Below are positions 33,172-45,154 of a stretch of 64,000 bases of DNA, in pieces (the stretch's first letter is position 1; every line of letters starts with the position of its first letter). The notes beneath the pieces were generated by a model that worked only from the letters and a program-made list of their open reading frames with translations, was not told the DNA's origin and ran no database searches. The stretch lies in assembly GCF_902167145.1 (NCBI RefSeq), contig NC_050098.1, positions 33,784,501 through 33,848,500 on the forward strand, written 5' to 3'. The translations under genes and the position numbers were made by a program. Source of the stretch: Zea mays (taxonomy: Eukaryota; Streptophyta; Magnoliopsida; Poales; Poaceae).

Positions 33172-35028
33172 ATCCTTGTGGTACGGGCACTGGGCGTCGA
33201 GGATGTCGTCCAGCGTGCGTTCGCCTCCACGAGGTCCTCCTCGGGCGCGAGAGGCGGGTGGTCCGGCGGCGTGTACCTCTTCGCGAGGCCTCTTCTCCCA
33301 GCGCTTGTCGGGCGGCTGGTTCGCGTCGCGTCGTGGTGCCGCCGGTGTGGGCTTTGCTCCTCCGATGAGGTCCTAGGCCCGCTCGTCAGCGGTGATGTAG
33401 AGGTCGGCTTCCCGGAATAGCTCTTCGGAGGTGGTTGGCGCCTTTTGCAGTATGGCTCGGACGAAAGCCGAGTCATTAGATCCTCTGTAGAAGTCCTCGA
33501 TCACGGCCGCCTCCGTGACCTCGGGGATGCGGTTTCTCATGGTCTGGAACCTTTTAAGGTATGACCGGAGAGTCTCATCCCCCCGGCGCTTGATGGATTT
33601 GAGGTCCCATGGTTGCGCTGGCTTGTCGGAGAGAGACTGGAAGTTGGCGGTGAAACGTCGGCTGAAGTCTCCCCAGTCGTCGATGCAGTGTCGGGGTAGA
33701 TGTCGTAGCCACTGCAGCGCGTCTTGCCCGAGGACGATGGGCAGATACGCAGTCATGACGTCCTCGGATGCCCCGGCAGCCCGAGCAGCGGTGGTGTAGA
33801 CGGCTAACCAGCCCCCTGGATCCTGCTTAGGTTCATATTTGTCGACATTGGATACCTTGAAGTTGGGAGGCCATTGGATGGCCCTAAGGCGCGGAGTAAG
33901 GGCAGATACTCCGCACGTGTCCTCCTGTCGTCGAGGATGTCGTCTGTCCCGGGGAGGGGAGTGGCGGTGGTGGTTCCTCGACCGTCCCCGGGTGGTTCCA
34001 CCAGTTGAAGCTGTTGCCGACTCAGTTTGGGTGGCCTGGCTTTGAGTCGGGAAGCCATGATCTCGGTCATACTCCTCCCGACGGCGAATTTCGTTCTCGT
34101 GCCGCCGTTCGCGCGAAGCATTGATAGAGCTTCGCGCGTCTCGGCGACTGTTGATGGCGTGTCGCAGATCGTTCGGCGGGTGGGCGAGCGGTAGAAGATG
34201 GTTGGCCGCCTGAGTGAACAGGCGCCGGTATCCCTCGGCATCGGGGGTCCGAGGAAGTCCGTCAGCTATCCGGGCCAGAACGCCTCCGACCTCGCTCGGC
34301 GTATTCATAGCTCGGGCGAAGTCGGGGTTCAGGTTGCGCCCGAAGATCGGGGGCTCGCGTCGTTGCCTTGCATCTTGCTCGGCTTGCTCCTGAGTCCGAC
34401 GGCGATCTCGTCGTCGGGAGTTCCTTCGTTCTCTGAAGACGCGTTCTTCCGGAGTTTCTCCTATCTCTGAGACCTCGTCTCGCGAGACAGGCTGCTCCGG
34501 ATCCCGTTCTCCAGCTGCGTGATGTCGTCGAACATTCCTGCGTCGATTCCTTCGTCGGCGGGATTCTCGCTGAGGTGGTTCTTCTCCAGGCGCGGTCGGT
34601 TCATCGTCGGAGACGGCGGGCGACTCTGCTCTCCCGATGAAGAGGACGTCGGGGTAGAGCGGTATTGCTGCCGCGGCGACTTTCTTTCCGTTCTCCTTTG
34701 AGGTCGGAGGAACGGGAAGAACGACTGGCCTCTCCTTGATCTCCTTCCTTCTCATGATCTGTGTCCATTCTTTCGTCGGGGAAGTAGACAGCGGAGTCTT
34801 CCGGGTCAGCGAGCTTCTAGCTCCAGCCTCCCCGGAGACGATCTTGTTCCGAAGAGCCGGAGGTAGCGTTTTTCCAGCATTTTCGGAGTTTGTTGGAGGA
34901 GACTTCTGTTCCGGTAGATCCGCGAGGCGGTGTAGAATTCCCTCTTCGTCCGCCACGGATGAGATCGTCCCGAAGCAGAATGTGGATCCGGGACGCATGG
35001 TAATCTTGCTGTGGAAGGTGACGGCCAT
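33172..35028 (-). pseudogene. Element B gag
   Basis: The likely start is ATG 35028 (MAVTFHSKITMRPG); the frame is open further upstream into the LTR, but that part is not needed. An Arg-rich central section ('ESRRRRNRRRNVRRH') is followed by the gag core at about 33480-33880 ('YLPIVLGQDALQWLRHLP', 'YLKRFQTMRNRIPEVTE'). Then comes a variant zinc knuckle CPYHKDMRHTLRNC near 33155-33200. A TAG at 33373-33375 cuts gag before the knuckle. The same frame continues on the other side straight into protease, so gag-pro-pol was one frame. Confidence 0.88.
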
Positions 35029-35053
35029 TGAGCTAGCTTGGATCGTCGACACA

Positions 35054-35074
35054 CCCCCTACCTGGCGCGCCAGC
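35054..35074 (-). other. Primer-binding site of element B
   Basis: The minus strand reads TGGCGCGCCAGGTAGGGG two bases inside the 5' LTR. This is a primer site form common in grass Tat-lineage elements. I do not assign the tRNA. Confidence 0.65.
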
Positions 35075-35696
35075 TGTCGGTGTTTTGGGTCCGACCGCAC
35101 ACCCGGGGTTGCCCCTCAAGGTGCTTTTAGGAGTAGGACGGTGTCAACGACTGTAGCAAAATGGTTCGTGCCGATCGCACGAGGGACAATGGACAAGATT
35201 TGCAGGTTCGGGCCGCTTAGAAGTGCGTAACACCCTACGTCCTGGTGAGTATATGAGCGTGGTTACAAGAGGATTCTCTGGATAGAGGGCGCAGAGAGTT
35301 TTTGTGAGTGGCTCAGTAGAACAGGGTCGATCGATCTGAAGGGGTGCCCCCTAGGCCTTATATACTCGGCCGTGGAGCAGTACATGTGATACGATAACAA
35401 CAAGTAGCTAAAAGATAGTGAACCTCTTGAGTTTATCCCTACGTAACCTTCGCCGACTTATCCTCGCATGGCTCTGTTGCATGAGGGCTTCAGCGCGGGA
35501 AAGTCGGGTCTCTGTTGTGATCCATTCGTTCGACGTTGTGGGCCGCCTGTGTTTGCACTAATCAGTCTCACGTCTCCTTTGTTGGCTGTCTCTCCCTAGG
35601 CCCACGAAAGAATGACCTTACGAATTATTGGGCCCTTGGGCCGTTCGTGAGGCCTTTTACTTCTTTAGTGGACCCAGGGGATATCTATCCCCCACA
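35075..35696 (-). repeat. 5' LTR of element B
   Basis: Identical by eye to 21617-22238. A TATA box (TATATAAG on the minus strand) lies at 35357-35364. Confidence 0.93.
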
Positions 35697-35785
35697 GCAT
35701 GTACTTAGGGCGCTAGCTCTCCTCCGCTAGACACGTAGCACTCTGCTACACCCCCCATTGTACACCTGGATCCTCTCCTTACGCC

Positions 35786-35793
35786 TATAAAAG
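35786..35793 (+). promoter_or_regulatory. TATA box of the Huck-like LTR
   Basis: TATAAAAG lies about 300 bases before the LTR end, which sets the orientation as plus. Confidence 0.55.
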
Positions 35794-36098
35794 GAAGGAC
35801 CAGGGCCCTCTTAGAGAGGGTTGGCCGCGCGGGGACGAGGACGAGACAGGCGCTCGCTTGAAGCCGCTCGCTCCCTCTCCCGCGTGGACGCTTGTAACCC
35901 CCTACTACAAGCGCACCCGACCTGGGCGAGGGACGAACACGAAGGCTGCGGGATTTCCACCTCTCTCACGCCTGTCTCCGGCCACCTCACATCCCCCCTT
36001 CGCGCTCGGCCTCGCGTCGACCCATCTGGGCTGGGGCACGCGGCGACATTCACTCGTCGGCTTAGGGACCCCCCCGGTCTCGAAACGCCAACACACTT

Positions 36099-36878
36099 GT
36101 ATCTCTCTGCCTTCTGCTTGATCATTTCCTTGATAACCTGAACACCATTATCCTCAATCTGTGCCCTGACTATCTGCTCTTGCAATGTGGGCTCTACCGA
36201 GATATAACTTAAGTCACCTGAAGAAACAACTTCCAGGTTCAGCTTGCACAATTCATCACACAAGGTGGTAACTCTTGCATCCATGCTCATACAATTGCAC
36301 TGGGCCTTTCTGCTCAAGGCATCTGCCACAACATTGGCCTTGCCTGGATGGTAATGCACTTCCAAATCATAGTCCTTGATTAACTCGAACCATCTCCTCT
36401 GTCTCATGTTCAGATCTACCTGAGTGAAGATGTATTTGAGGCTCTTGTGATCGGTGTAGATGTTACAGTGAGCTCCCATCAAGTAGTGTCTCCATATTTT
36501 AAGAGCATGAACCACAACTGCCAATTCCAGATCATGTGTCGGGTAGTTCTGCTCATGGGGTCTGAGTGCTCGGGAAGCATAAGCAATGACTCTGTTATCT
36601 TGCATCAAGACACAACCCAATCCCGTACCAGAAGCATCACAATAAACTTCAAATGGCTTGGTGTTGTCAGGTTGAGCCAGCACTGGGGCTATTGTCAAAT
36701 GCTGCCTCAAAGTGTGAAAGGCATCTTCGCACTTGTGGCTCCAAACATACTTGACTCCCTTCTTCAACAGTTCAGTCATTGGTTTGGCAATTCTAGAGAA
36801 ATCCGGAATAAATCGTCGATAATACCCTGCCAAACCCAGAAAACTTCGAATTTGCTTCACTGTAGTCGTGGTTTCCAA
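36099..36878 (-). pseudogene. Element A RNase H and linker to integrase
   Basis: RNase H shows the catalytic run [14 protein letters not shown], then '[16 protein letters not shown]', '[11 protein letters not shown]' and '[10 protein letters not shown]'. The frame passes into the integrase linker and is cut by the Huck-like LTR at TSD cactt (36094-36098). It continues without a frame change at 20114. Codons below 36094 in this frame are LTR sequence, not protein. Confidence 0.88.
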
Positions 36879-37732
36879 TCCATTACCTCTTGCACCTTCT
36901 CAGGATCAACTGATATCCCATCTCGAGAGATTGTGTGACCCAAGAATTTAATCTCCTTCAGCCAAAATTCACATTTAGACAACTTAGCATAAAGACGATG
37001 ATCGCGCAGTCGCTGAAGCACGATGTGCAGGTGCTCAGCGTGTTCGTCTTCATTCTTGGAATAGACCAGAATATCATCGATGAAAACGACCACGAACTTA
37101 TCCAACTCTGGCATGAATACTGAGTTCATTAGGTACATGAAATAAGCCGGTGCATTGGTCAGCCCAAAAGACATCACCAAAAACTCATACAGCCCATATC
37201 TGGTTGAGAAGGCCGTCTTGGGAATATCACTGGTTCGAATCTTGATCTGATGGTAACCTGAGCGAAGATCTATCTTGGAGAACACCTTGGCTCCTACCAA
37301 CTGATCAAACAGAACATCAATGCGGGGCAGTGGGTACTTGTTCTTGATGGTCACCGCATTGAGAGGGCGGTAGTCAACACACATCCTCAAACTTTCATCT
37401 TTTTTCTTTACGAACAAGGCGGGACATCCCCAAGGAGAAGTACTTGGGCGAATAAACCCTTTGTCCAACAACTCTTGCAATTGCTTTTTCAGTTCTGCCA
37501 ATTCCGCGGGAGGCATCCTATAGGGTCTCTTGGAGATAGGAGCAGTCCCGGGTTGCAATTCGATTGCGAACTCAATGTCTTGGTCAGGTGGCATCCCTGG
37601 CAATTCATCTGGGAAAACATCTGGGTAGTTACAGACCACTGGGATCTTTTCCACTGGGGATTCTATCATAACGAAGGCACAGGAACGGGTACAACCTTGG
37701 TCGGGTAGATATAAGGTGATCTCGCCATCCAA
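36857..37732 (-). pseudogene. Element A reverse transcriptase
   Basis: Chromovirus-type RT with '[21 protein letters not shown]', '[12 protein letters not shown]' and the catalytic [11 protein letters not shown] near 37070. The frame ends at 36857 and shifts by one into RNase H, probably an indel near 36870. Fused to protease upstream by a second frame change. Confidence 0.9.
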
Positions 37733-39153
37733 AGGGAGTGAATTTCTATGGCTCTGGCTGCAACATCAATCACCGCGTGGTGTCGTGATAACCAATCAGT
37801 CCCTAAGATGATATCCACACTATCCAATCCCATTATCAAGAGAGTGGTTTTGAAAATGAAACTACCCAGCTTAATTGGTACGTGTCTATTGATCTGATAG
37901 GTGGCAACCCTGCCTCCTGGTGTTGAGATTGTAATGCCCCCATTGGTGTGGTGAAAAGGAAATTGACACTTGGCACTAAATTTGGTACTGATAAAACTGT
38001 GTGATGCACCAGAATCAAAAAGAACAATAGCAGGATAATTCAAAACTATAAAGATACCAGTCAAGACGGGCGCTCCCTCTGGAATAGCCATGGTGGTGAA
38101 GTTTAGCCTGCCCTGCCTCACTTGCACCTTCTGCCTCTTGCCTTGGTTCTGATTAACATTCTGCTCCTGCCTCTGCTGGTTCCTGGGGCAATTCTTGGCA
38201 TAATGTCCGGTGTTGCCGCATGTGAAACACCTGTTGTCATTTGCCTGGCGGTACTGCTGCTGCTGCTGATTGTTCCTCTGAGCTAGAAACTGGGTGCGGT
38301 TGGGTGCCTGCTGCTGCTGCTGCTGTGGTCGGATCACCCATCGCCCTTGCTGCTGCTGAGGTCCCCTGCTCTGAGTGTCAGACACAATCCTGAAGCGCTA
38401 TGGCTGAGCTGAGGGTCCTGCCACAGGGGTCTTCCTCTTCTTTTCTGCCTGTCGGGCTGTGATGCAATCCTCCTGGGAGATAGCCATGTTGACCAACTCA
38501 TTGTAACTGTTGGCCCTGACGGTGTTGATACGGTCACGGAGCTTAGTGCTGAGCCCCCTCCTGAACCTGTCTCTCTTCTTCTCATCCGTATCTGCGTGAT
38601 ATCCAGCATACTGGCACAAGTCTTTAAAAGCCTGAGCATACTGCAACACTGTCATGTTGCCTTGAGTGAGTGCCAGAAACTCGTTGAGCTTTCGGTCCAT
38701 AATCTCGGCTGGTATGTGGTGTCCCCGGAAAGCTGCCTTGAACTCTCTCCATTCCACCTCTCGATCCTCTGGCTGCATGGCAAGAAAATGGTCCCACCAA
38801 GTCCTTGCGGGTCCGCGAAGCTGCTGGGTGGCGAACCTGACTTTAGTGACCTCTGAACAAGCTCCATGGAGTAGCGGGAATTTGGATTCCACTACTCTTA
38901 ACCACACATCTGCATCAAGTGGGTCCTCTGCCCTTGTGAACAAGGGAGGCTGGGTACTGAGGAACTCCTGGTAGGTAGCTGCCGCGGGATGACGCTGATG
39001 GTCTCCACCACCATAATGCTGAGGTGGTGGCTGACGCTGAGCTAGCTGCCTCAAGATCTCATTCTGCTGAGCCATTAGCTCCTGCAGAGTGGGAGGCGGT
39101 GGCGGCGGTGGAGGAACGCGCTCATTCTGGCCACGACGCTGCCTCCCGGCCAT
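37666..39153 (-). pseudogene. Element A gag and protease
   Basis: The start is ATG 39153 (MAGRQRRGQNERVPPP, then a proline run). The retrotransposon gag core follows at about 38560-38940 ('RTWWDHFLAMQPED', 'EFLALTQGNMTVLQYAQAF'). A CCHC zinc knuckle, CFTCGNTGHYAKNC, lies in a Gln-rich region near 38180-38225. The protease has the LFDSGASHSFIS active-site motif (about 37990-38030) and 'ILGTDWLSRH'. A TAG at 38398-38400 interrupts gag before the knuckle. The protease frame shifts into RT near 37700. Confidence 0.88.
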
Positions 39154-39455
39154 CTGAAAAACCACATATATACTTAACACCATATTTCCAGTTCAAGGTT
39201 TAATCGCGGCGAAAGAGTCAAGAGCAAATTGATAGAGTCCAACTTAAACAAAAAGGATTTAAAAAGGCATAAATTTTCCTTCCAAATTTAAAACTGATAA
39301 CATCCATCAGCCATGCTTCCAAAAGAGTTTAACACGATTACATCAAGGGTCCCAAAAAGACTCAACTCTATCTAGTCTAGTACCCCAAGGGTGCAAAAGC
39401 TAAGCTAGCTGCGAGGAGTCCTACCATCACCAACTCCTAACTCTATCCCTGATAT

Positions 39456-40325
39456 CTAGTGAGCGAATGAGGCAACACTCGACTCGGGGGAAGGTGGTCT
39501 CCCTGAGCCAGCAGTGTCCACGCTGGAGGCAGGCTCCTCCCCTCCCTCAATGTCGACGTCCTCGTTGGCCTCCATATCCTGGATCTCCTGGTGATGCATA
39601 TCCAGGTGCTCATTAGCCTCAGCAAGCTGCTGCTGGGTGTTAAGGAGCTGATCCTCGAGAACCTCGATGGTGTTCTCCCTGGTGCCCACTAGTTCCTCCA
39701 ACTCTTGGATATCATTGGATAGCTGCTCCACCTGCAAGTCCTTTTCCACCATCTCAGTGGACAAATCAACCACGAGCTCCTCTCTGTTGTCCAAAGTGAT
39801 CTTGGTCGCCTCCAATAGTGCCATCAGATGGGACATCGCCTCACCGCGCATCACTTGCAGACGGTACAGAGCATTCATGCACCGTACGGTCAAGTGCACA
39901 GTCTGTCCTGGGTAGATGGCCCAGATATCTTTGGCATGCTCCACCCGATCCTTCCACATTGGGTCGTCCTCCCTTTCGGCGGGGAACAAGCCAATGGGGT
40001 GGGTAACCAGCTCCAAGGGATGGAATCCGCAGAAAGTGGTTAATCCGTGCAGAGCAATCGCCTCTATAGTGTCCTCAGCCCGGTATCCAAAAGACTCAGA
40101 GTCCAATGAACGCCAGCCTGGCTGTAGGGGATGAGGCTCCAGAGTCATCCTCACCCTACAACGGGGCACTCGGTGCTTCTCAAACTGCTGCACCGCGTAC
40201 TGAGGAGGCGTCGTGTATCCGGCCCCCTGAAGTACCTCCCACAAAATGCGGGGAAAGCCCTCACGTGCAAGCCCGTCAGTGTGGGATAGTGCATTTCCGT
40301 CGTCTAAGGATCCGTGGGAAGCCAT
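39456..40325 (-). CDS. Additional sense ORF upstream of gag in element A
   Basis: An uninterrupted 289-codon frame lies between the primer site and gag, in the same direction as gag. The N-terminal half is globular, with 'RAEDTIEAIALHGL', 'FHPLELVTHPIGLFPAERED' and 'WAIYPGQTVHLTV'. From about residue 165 a long heptad-rich coiled coil follows ('EKDLQVEQLSNDIQELEEL'), then an acidic, Ser-rich tail. No catalytic motif is visible. Similar hypothetical proteins occur in grass Tekay-like elements, from memory and not checked. It is intact while gag and pol are broken. Its role is unknown; a coiled coil suggests a structural or packaging partner of gag, which is inference. Confidence 0.6.
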   Translation of the reverse strand: MASHGSLDDGNALSHTDGLAREGFPRILWEVLQGAGYTTPPQYAVQQFEKHRVPRCRVRMTLEPHPLQPGWRSLDSESFGYRAEDTIEAIALHGLTTFCGFHPLELVTHPIGLFPAEREDDPMWKDRVEHAKDIWAIYPGQTVHLTVRCMNALYRLQVMRGEAMSHLMALLEATKITLDNREELVVDLSTEMVEKDLQVEQLSNDIQELEELVGTRENTIEVLEDQLLNTQQQLAEANEHLDMHHQEIQDMEANEDVDIEGGEEPASSVDTAGSGRPPSPESSVASFAH

Positions 40326-40714
40326 CTGTGTACGGTTAAGCGTAAGTAAAAGAAAAGAATTATAAAAAGAACAATAAAAATAAGACTCAGCTTCTCTCTA
40401 ATTAAAATAAAATGGTACTGGGAAACTTAGTTGGTCATAATTTAAGTCCTTACTAAATTTTCCATTTGTTTAATTAAAAATGCATGCTCGTCCAGAACGA
40501 CCTCACAACAATGTAAAAGGATATAGGGAAGAACTCCCATCCTTTAAAGTGGCATGTAGGGCCTAATCACTTAGCCACCTAACTACCCTTCTATCCTCCT
40601 AAGGCTTCACGTCCTAGGTCTATCCTGCTCGTCCTACTATCTATCCAATATTGTTTCTATCAAGTTTTACCTTGGAAAAAGATGGTATTTATATTTTATT
40701 GATTCCTCTGTGGT
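40326..40714 (-). other. 5' leader of element A
   Basis: AT-rich untranslated sequence between the primer site and the first ORF. No gene seen. Confidence 0.5.
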
Positions 40715-40735
40715 GGTACAAGCTCCGATACCAGC
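40715..40735 (-). other. Primer-binding site of element A
   Basis: Directly inside the 5' LTR the minus strand reads TGGTATCGGAGCTTG. This is close to the initiator tRNA-Met complement TGGTATCAGAGC, with one visible change. Confidence 0.75.
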
Positions 40736-43700
40736 TGTGGCGGAACTGCCCGAATTATTCCAACTTAAGTGCCTAAGCCCCGCCTTCGAGGCTAGACCAC
40801 ACTTAAATGGGAATAACCCGTCAATCCCTCGGATCTAGTCCGACACGGCCACTGACAGGATCAAGTACCACAATCTCACTCGATGGTGAGTCACAGAGCA
40901 AATACAATAAAGCATAAACCCATGCATTAAAGAGTATTAAATCATTACATCATCATCGGAGTTTTGCAAAAGTAGCCATCATTGTTCGAAGTGCAGCGGA
41001 ATAAAACTAATGGTAAATAAACAGAGAGATGGGGAAGCCTGTCCCATCACTCCTCATGCTCCTCCTCAGCCGAGGTAGGGTCCCACTCGACAGTCCAACC
41101 CGGTGGCAAGATGGATGGCCAAGTCACTCCAGCAACCATGTCCTCTAGAGAACCTGTAAAATTATGCCACAAGCAAGGCTGAGTATACTAATACTCAGCT
41201 AGACTTACCCGGTGTGAGGAGTCTACTCCTCTACCTCTAGACATGCAGTTGTTTGGCTGTGGGGGTTTGGTTGCCAAAAGCACTAGCTGAGTTTCTAAGT
41301 CAAGTTTTATCTTTGTCAATTTAAGTGTGACTCTCTTAAGGCTAAATGTGTACTATCTACTCATACATAGTAGCAAACATTATTAGCAATCAACATCTTA
41401 TATCAACTCATCATATTTCCACTTGTTACTCAATGCAGTACAATGGATCAAGCAGTCTCATTAGCTGCGAGAAGCAGACGATTCGAATCGAGTTTTTATC
41501 CTTGCAAGGTAAACCTAAACACACGACATGCCAGGGCACTCCGTCCCCACACACATCAACCGTCCCCATCAGTTCCCCGTCAGCAGATCAGGGCTCACCG
41601 CCTTGGCGTACAATGCCTCACTGATCCCGACTGCCGTCGTGCAGTGACCGCACTTGTACCCACCATAACCGGAATGGGAGACCACGTCTCAGGTCGCGTG
41701 AGGGGCAAAGTCTACTGCCAGGTTCAATCAGATACTAGGCTTACCGATTTACCATATTTCTCGGTATGTGTTTAGTACGTTCAAACGCTTGACACAGGTA
41801 TCCGCACGTTAATCCTTATTCCAAATTTTCCATCTCGTAGACAACTAATCCCCATGGATTGTTGTCCACAGACTAGTATCATGATGATATGAAAGTGGAT
41901 ACAACAAATTCCTGATCTCACGCGAGTGCTAGAAAAATCACTCGTCTTCTACCGAGATCCTAATTAAATAAAGCAACTATTCGACTTAGCATACTAGTAT
42001 TCACCACAATGGGATTCCTGAGATCATGCAACTAGGGTTTCAAACAACTCCTACACTTAAGTGCACAATCAATCCTACAATCATTAAGTAAATTAAAATA
42101 GCATAATTAACAGGTTATGCATAGAACCGGGGCTTGCCTTCCAAAGCAGTGGCAGGCAGGTCCTCTGGTGCAGGCTCTGGTGCTGGATCTGGAGCTACCT
42201 CCTGAGCAGCTCCTTGCTCTGGCACGAGGACGTACTCTCCGTCAACAAGGTTACAGTCTATCGAAATGCAATGAACATGTATGTCATGATTATGCAGGAT
42301 TTAATAACATTATGCTAAGAGAAGAAAAACTAAGTTAATGAGTAACTTAGGGTTTCCGGGTCATATGTGGCTTTTAATGGTTTATGCTTATCACTTCTAG
42401 GTTTAGGTTTTGCTAGGGATAGGCATAGGGAATTTGTACTGCCTCTATATATATTTCAGTGGACAAGTTAATAAAGAGTTTTAGGATTACACTAATTCCT
42501 ATTATTCATTTTTCCCTTTCTTTATTTTCCACTTATGGTTTCTAGTGTAGGTTTGAACTACGACAGTGGTTTAATATTTTCCAAAAATTCTGTAAAAATT
42601 ACAGTGGGTTGCCATTTGCTATTCTAGCCTGTTTTAAGAATTTGAGGCTTAAAATATAAAGGCTATGATTTAGACAAAAATAACAAGAGTTGTGTAAAAT
42701 GGGCCACTTTACATTACATCTCTTAATTAGGGGTGAGTTCTGCCCTAAGGGTTATTTTTGTTGGCATCTAACAATAATAATAGGTTTCTGTGCCAAAAAT
42801 CACAGAAAGCTAAGGGATGGTTATTTAGTTATGATTTTCTAAATTTAAATGCCAAAAAGGCACTTTCTACTACATTGTTATTTGAAAAATGTCAAACAGC
42901 AGATTTCATATTTTTCCTAAGTTCTTATTAACAAAACATTAATTATCCCAAGGGTTGGGGTGTTTTCACATTGAGGTTATTTTTGTAGGGTTTCTCTAAG
43001 TTTTCCTTATTTTATTAAAATAAAAGGTATCCTACTCATTTTATACTAAACCAGGGTATGATAGATTTTTCTAGTGAACTACATTGAATAAGTACCCTAA
43101 TAAAAATAGGGGTGCCCTCTGGTTCATTATTTAAATCACCTTTTTTATTTTTCTTAACCTTAAGCATATTGTCAATTAAATGACAAAAATTATCTTAATG
43201 GGTTGGACAGAGAGGTTTAACATTTTTAAACAGGTCAGTAGGCGGATATAAACTTCTCCAAATTTATCTAACCCTAGTCAAATAGTGCAACTATTTTTAG
43301 CCCTATTATTTAGCTTTTGGCCAAAACAGTAATTAAATCAGAACCTTATAGTTTTTCTGTAGTACTCAAGGGTTTTATATTTTTCCTAAGCAGTTTACAT
43401 TATTTAAAGTCCAACAAAATTGGTTTGACCAAATTTGGATTAACTAAACGGAAGTTATGAATTATTAAAGTTTCTGTTCAAATTTAAAAATAGATTTAAT
43501 AAGGGTTTCCTGGAAAAGCAGTTTACACCGAGGACCCTGGGTTATTTCCAAACTAACTCTCTTAGTTATACCCCGCGTTACTATTCATTTGAGTCACTGA
43601 CATTTCACAAAACCCCCCAGACTTCTCTCCTTCTCCCCCGCGGTCCCTCCTTAGGTTTAAACAGTACCCGCAAGATAGAAAAGGGTGGCGCGGCTTACCG

Positions 43701-45085
43701 GCGGCGAGATAGGTCCGACGAGGGGTGGGGTTGGTTCAGGGAGGCTCTGGCGGTCACAGCGATTTACGACTTGACGGCGGGGATGACCGGAATCGCTCGG
43801 TCCACGTGCGCAGGCGGGTGTCTTCGTCGGCGGCGGGTGTGCCGGCCAAACCACGGCGATCTAGTTCAATCCAAGGGCACGGTGAGCTTCACGGGGTGAC
43901 GTAGAGACCGTGTGCACAAGGAATCGGAAAATGGTTCGGTGGATTACCCGGTCCACGCACTCCGGCGGGGTTGTGAACTCCGGCGACCGTGGACTGGCCT
44001 CTCCGGCGAAGCAGGCTTCCATTCCTCGCTCGGGGAGCTTCACTGAGGTGTGCTCACTCGTCTCCGAGGGTCGGACGGGGTTGGGAAAGGCTGGGCTGGC
44101 CGGTCTACGGCGGCAGGGGCTCGGGTGGCCGCGGACACGCCGCGTACGGGCAAACGACGGTGAGTTGAGCTCCGGTGAGGTTTGAGTGTGCGCGGAAGAG
44201 TGTGGTCGACGCCTGAGTGGGCTTTATAGGCACGGGTGTGGGCCATGGCGTCGGCTGGCCGTTGGCGCGACGCGGGGCGCGCGCGGGCGTTCTCTGGTGC
44301 ACACAGAGCGCGTCGAACACGTGGAGCTTTTCTTCTGCCCGTGTTCCACAGCTCACCCAAGTCGCAAACGTGCGAATCTTGGCAAAAATCCAGCGCGAGT
44401 CTTTTCCTGGCACCTAGGGTTGTCTCTCATCCGTGAGTTGCCATGGCAGATATGGCCTAGGTAGGGAGATCTTCGGTCGCCAAATCGGGTGTGTCACTAT
44501 GCCCATCTCGCGACAAAAACCATGCCAAGGCATGTCAAACGTCAAGATCTCGGGCTCAGCTTTTTCCAGTGGGTGCCCTAGGTGGTATGCCACATTTTTG
44601 GTATAGAACTTAGGTGGTTTTGGTGCCAGCTTCGAGGTGAACACGGTTGATCTTTAGTGTAGGTGTAGTTTTTAACTTAGAGAGAATTAGAGAGCTCTAG
44701 CTCTCTCTCTACTTAGGGAATGGATTTGGGGTTTCTCCAGGGGTCTTTTTGCAATATTTCCTTCCCATACTTGCTGGTTATAAGGTTACTTAAGGTTTGG
44801 TTAAAGATTACTCATGTTTTGCACATTTGCTCACTCTCTCCCCCCTCTTAACCATGGCTTTGGGGGATAGGGTTCAAGAGAGGTCTAGGGTTTTCCCTCC
44901 TCTTGCCCAAGGTAGTAAGTGCACAAAAGCTTGAGTGATACTTCTTAGGTCATTAGAAATCTTGGTTAACACATGGTCTCCAAGGTTCTTATGTTCTCCT
45001 TAAGTTATTACCACATGTGATCACAGTCCTTAGCACCAAGGTGTGCTCTAGCCATGGTAACACCTGAGGTACCTGAGGTGTTACA
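40736..45085 (-). repeat. 5' LTR of element A (4.35 kb)
   Basis: Colinear with 14158-18499 throughout. It differs by scattered substitutions, small indels and an extra short duplication (tacctgaggt) near 45070 that interrupts the terminal palindrome. Confidence 0.9.
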
Positions 45086-45090
45086 TCAAC

Positions 45091-45154
45091 GCCCTCCGAC
45101 GAAGACTTAGAGCACTCCTGGAACATTGACAATCTCCGCAAATTTTTTGATTAA
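45091..45154 (+). pseudogene. Element C pol: last codons of integrase
   Basis: After removal of element A and one TSD copy, the integrase frame continues here. It ends NIDNLRKFFD with TAA at 45152-45154, matching the NIEHLRKFYP end of integrase in element B. This confirms the insertion point of A inside the pol coding region. Confidence 0.8.

Larger units (their letters stand above)
21617..35696 (-). mobile_element. Tat-lineage Ty3/gypsy retrotransposon B (layer 5), 14.1 kb, very young
   Basis: LTRs of 622 bp at 21617-22238 and 35075-35696 look identical base for base. TSD gcatg lies at 21612-21616 and 35697-35701. Minus-strand order: gag (33172-35028), protease (32185-33171), RT with dual RNase H and integrase (29018-32184). 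Plus-strand genes (23387-23794 and 24934-28191), two tandem arrays and hairpins fill the 3' region. Two in-frame TAGs and a one-base deletion in integrase mean this copy needs help in trans to move. Confidence 0.93.
20115..36093 (+). mobile_element. Huck-like solo LTR (layer 4), split by element B
   Basis: LTR halves at 20115-21616 and 35702-36093 (about 1.9 kb together) start TGTCGGGGACC and end CGCCAACA. TSD cactt flanks them at 20110-20114 and 36094-36098. No internal retrotransposon sequence of its own is present, so this is a solo LTR left by LTR-LTR recombination. The start is the one I associate with the maize Huck/Cinful-Zeon group; Huck is the best fit by length and internal repeats, from memory. 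It sits in element A between RNase H and integrase. Confidence 0.85.
14158..45085 (-). mobile_element. Tekay/Del-type chromovirus A (layer 3), split by Huck-like LTR and element B
   Basis: A Ty3/gypsy element on the minus strand with unusually long LTRs (4342 and 4350 bp). Internal order from the 5' side: an extra sense ORF (39456-40325), gag-protease (37666-39153), RT (36857-37732), RNase H (36099-36878), then integrase and chromodomain (18780-20114). TSD tcaac lies at 14153-14157 and 45086-45090. The primer site resembles initiator tRNA-Met. LTR divergence is about 1.8% in the first 600 bp. Several TAG stops and two frameshifts inactivate it. Confidence 0.9.

Noticed and set aside
35811..36093. 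Extension of the RNase H frame of element A past 36094
   Set aside because: These codons are Huck-like LTR sequence beyond the TSD; the true continuation is at 20114.
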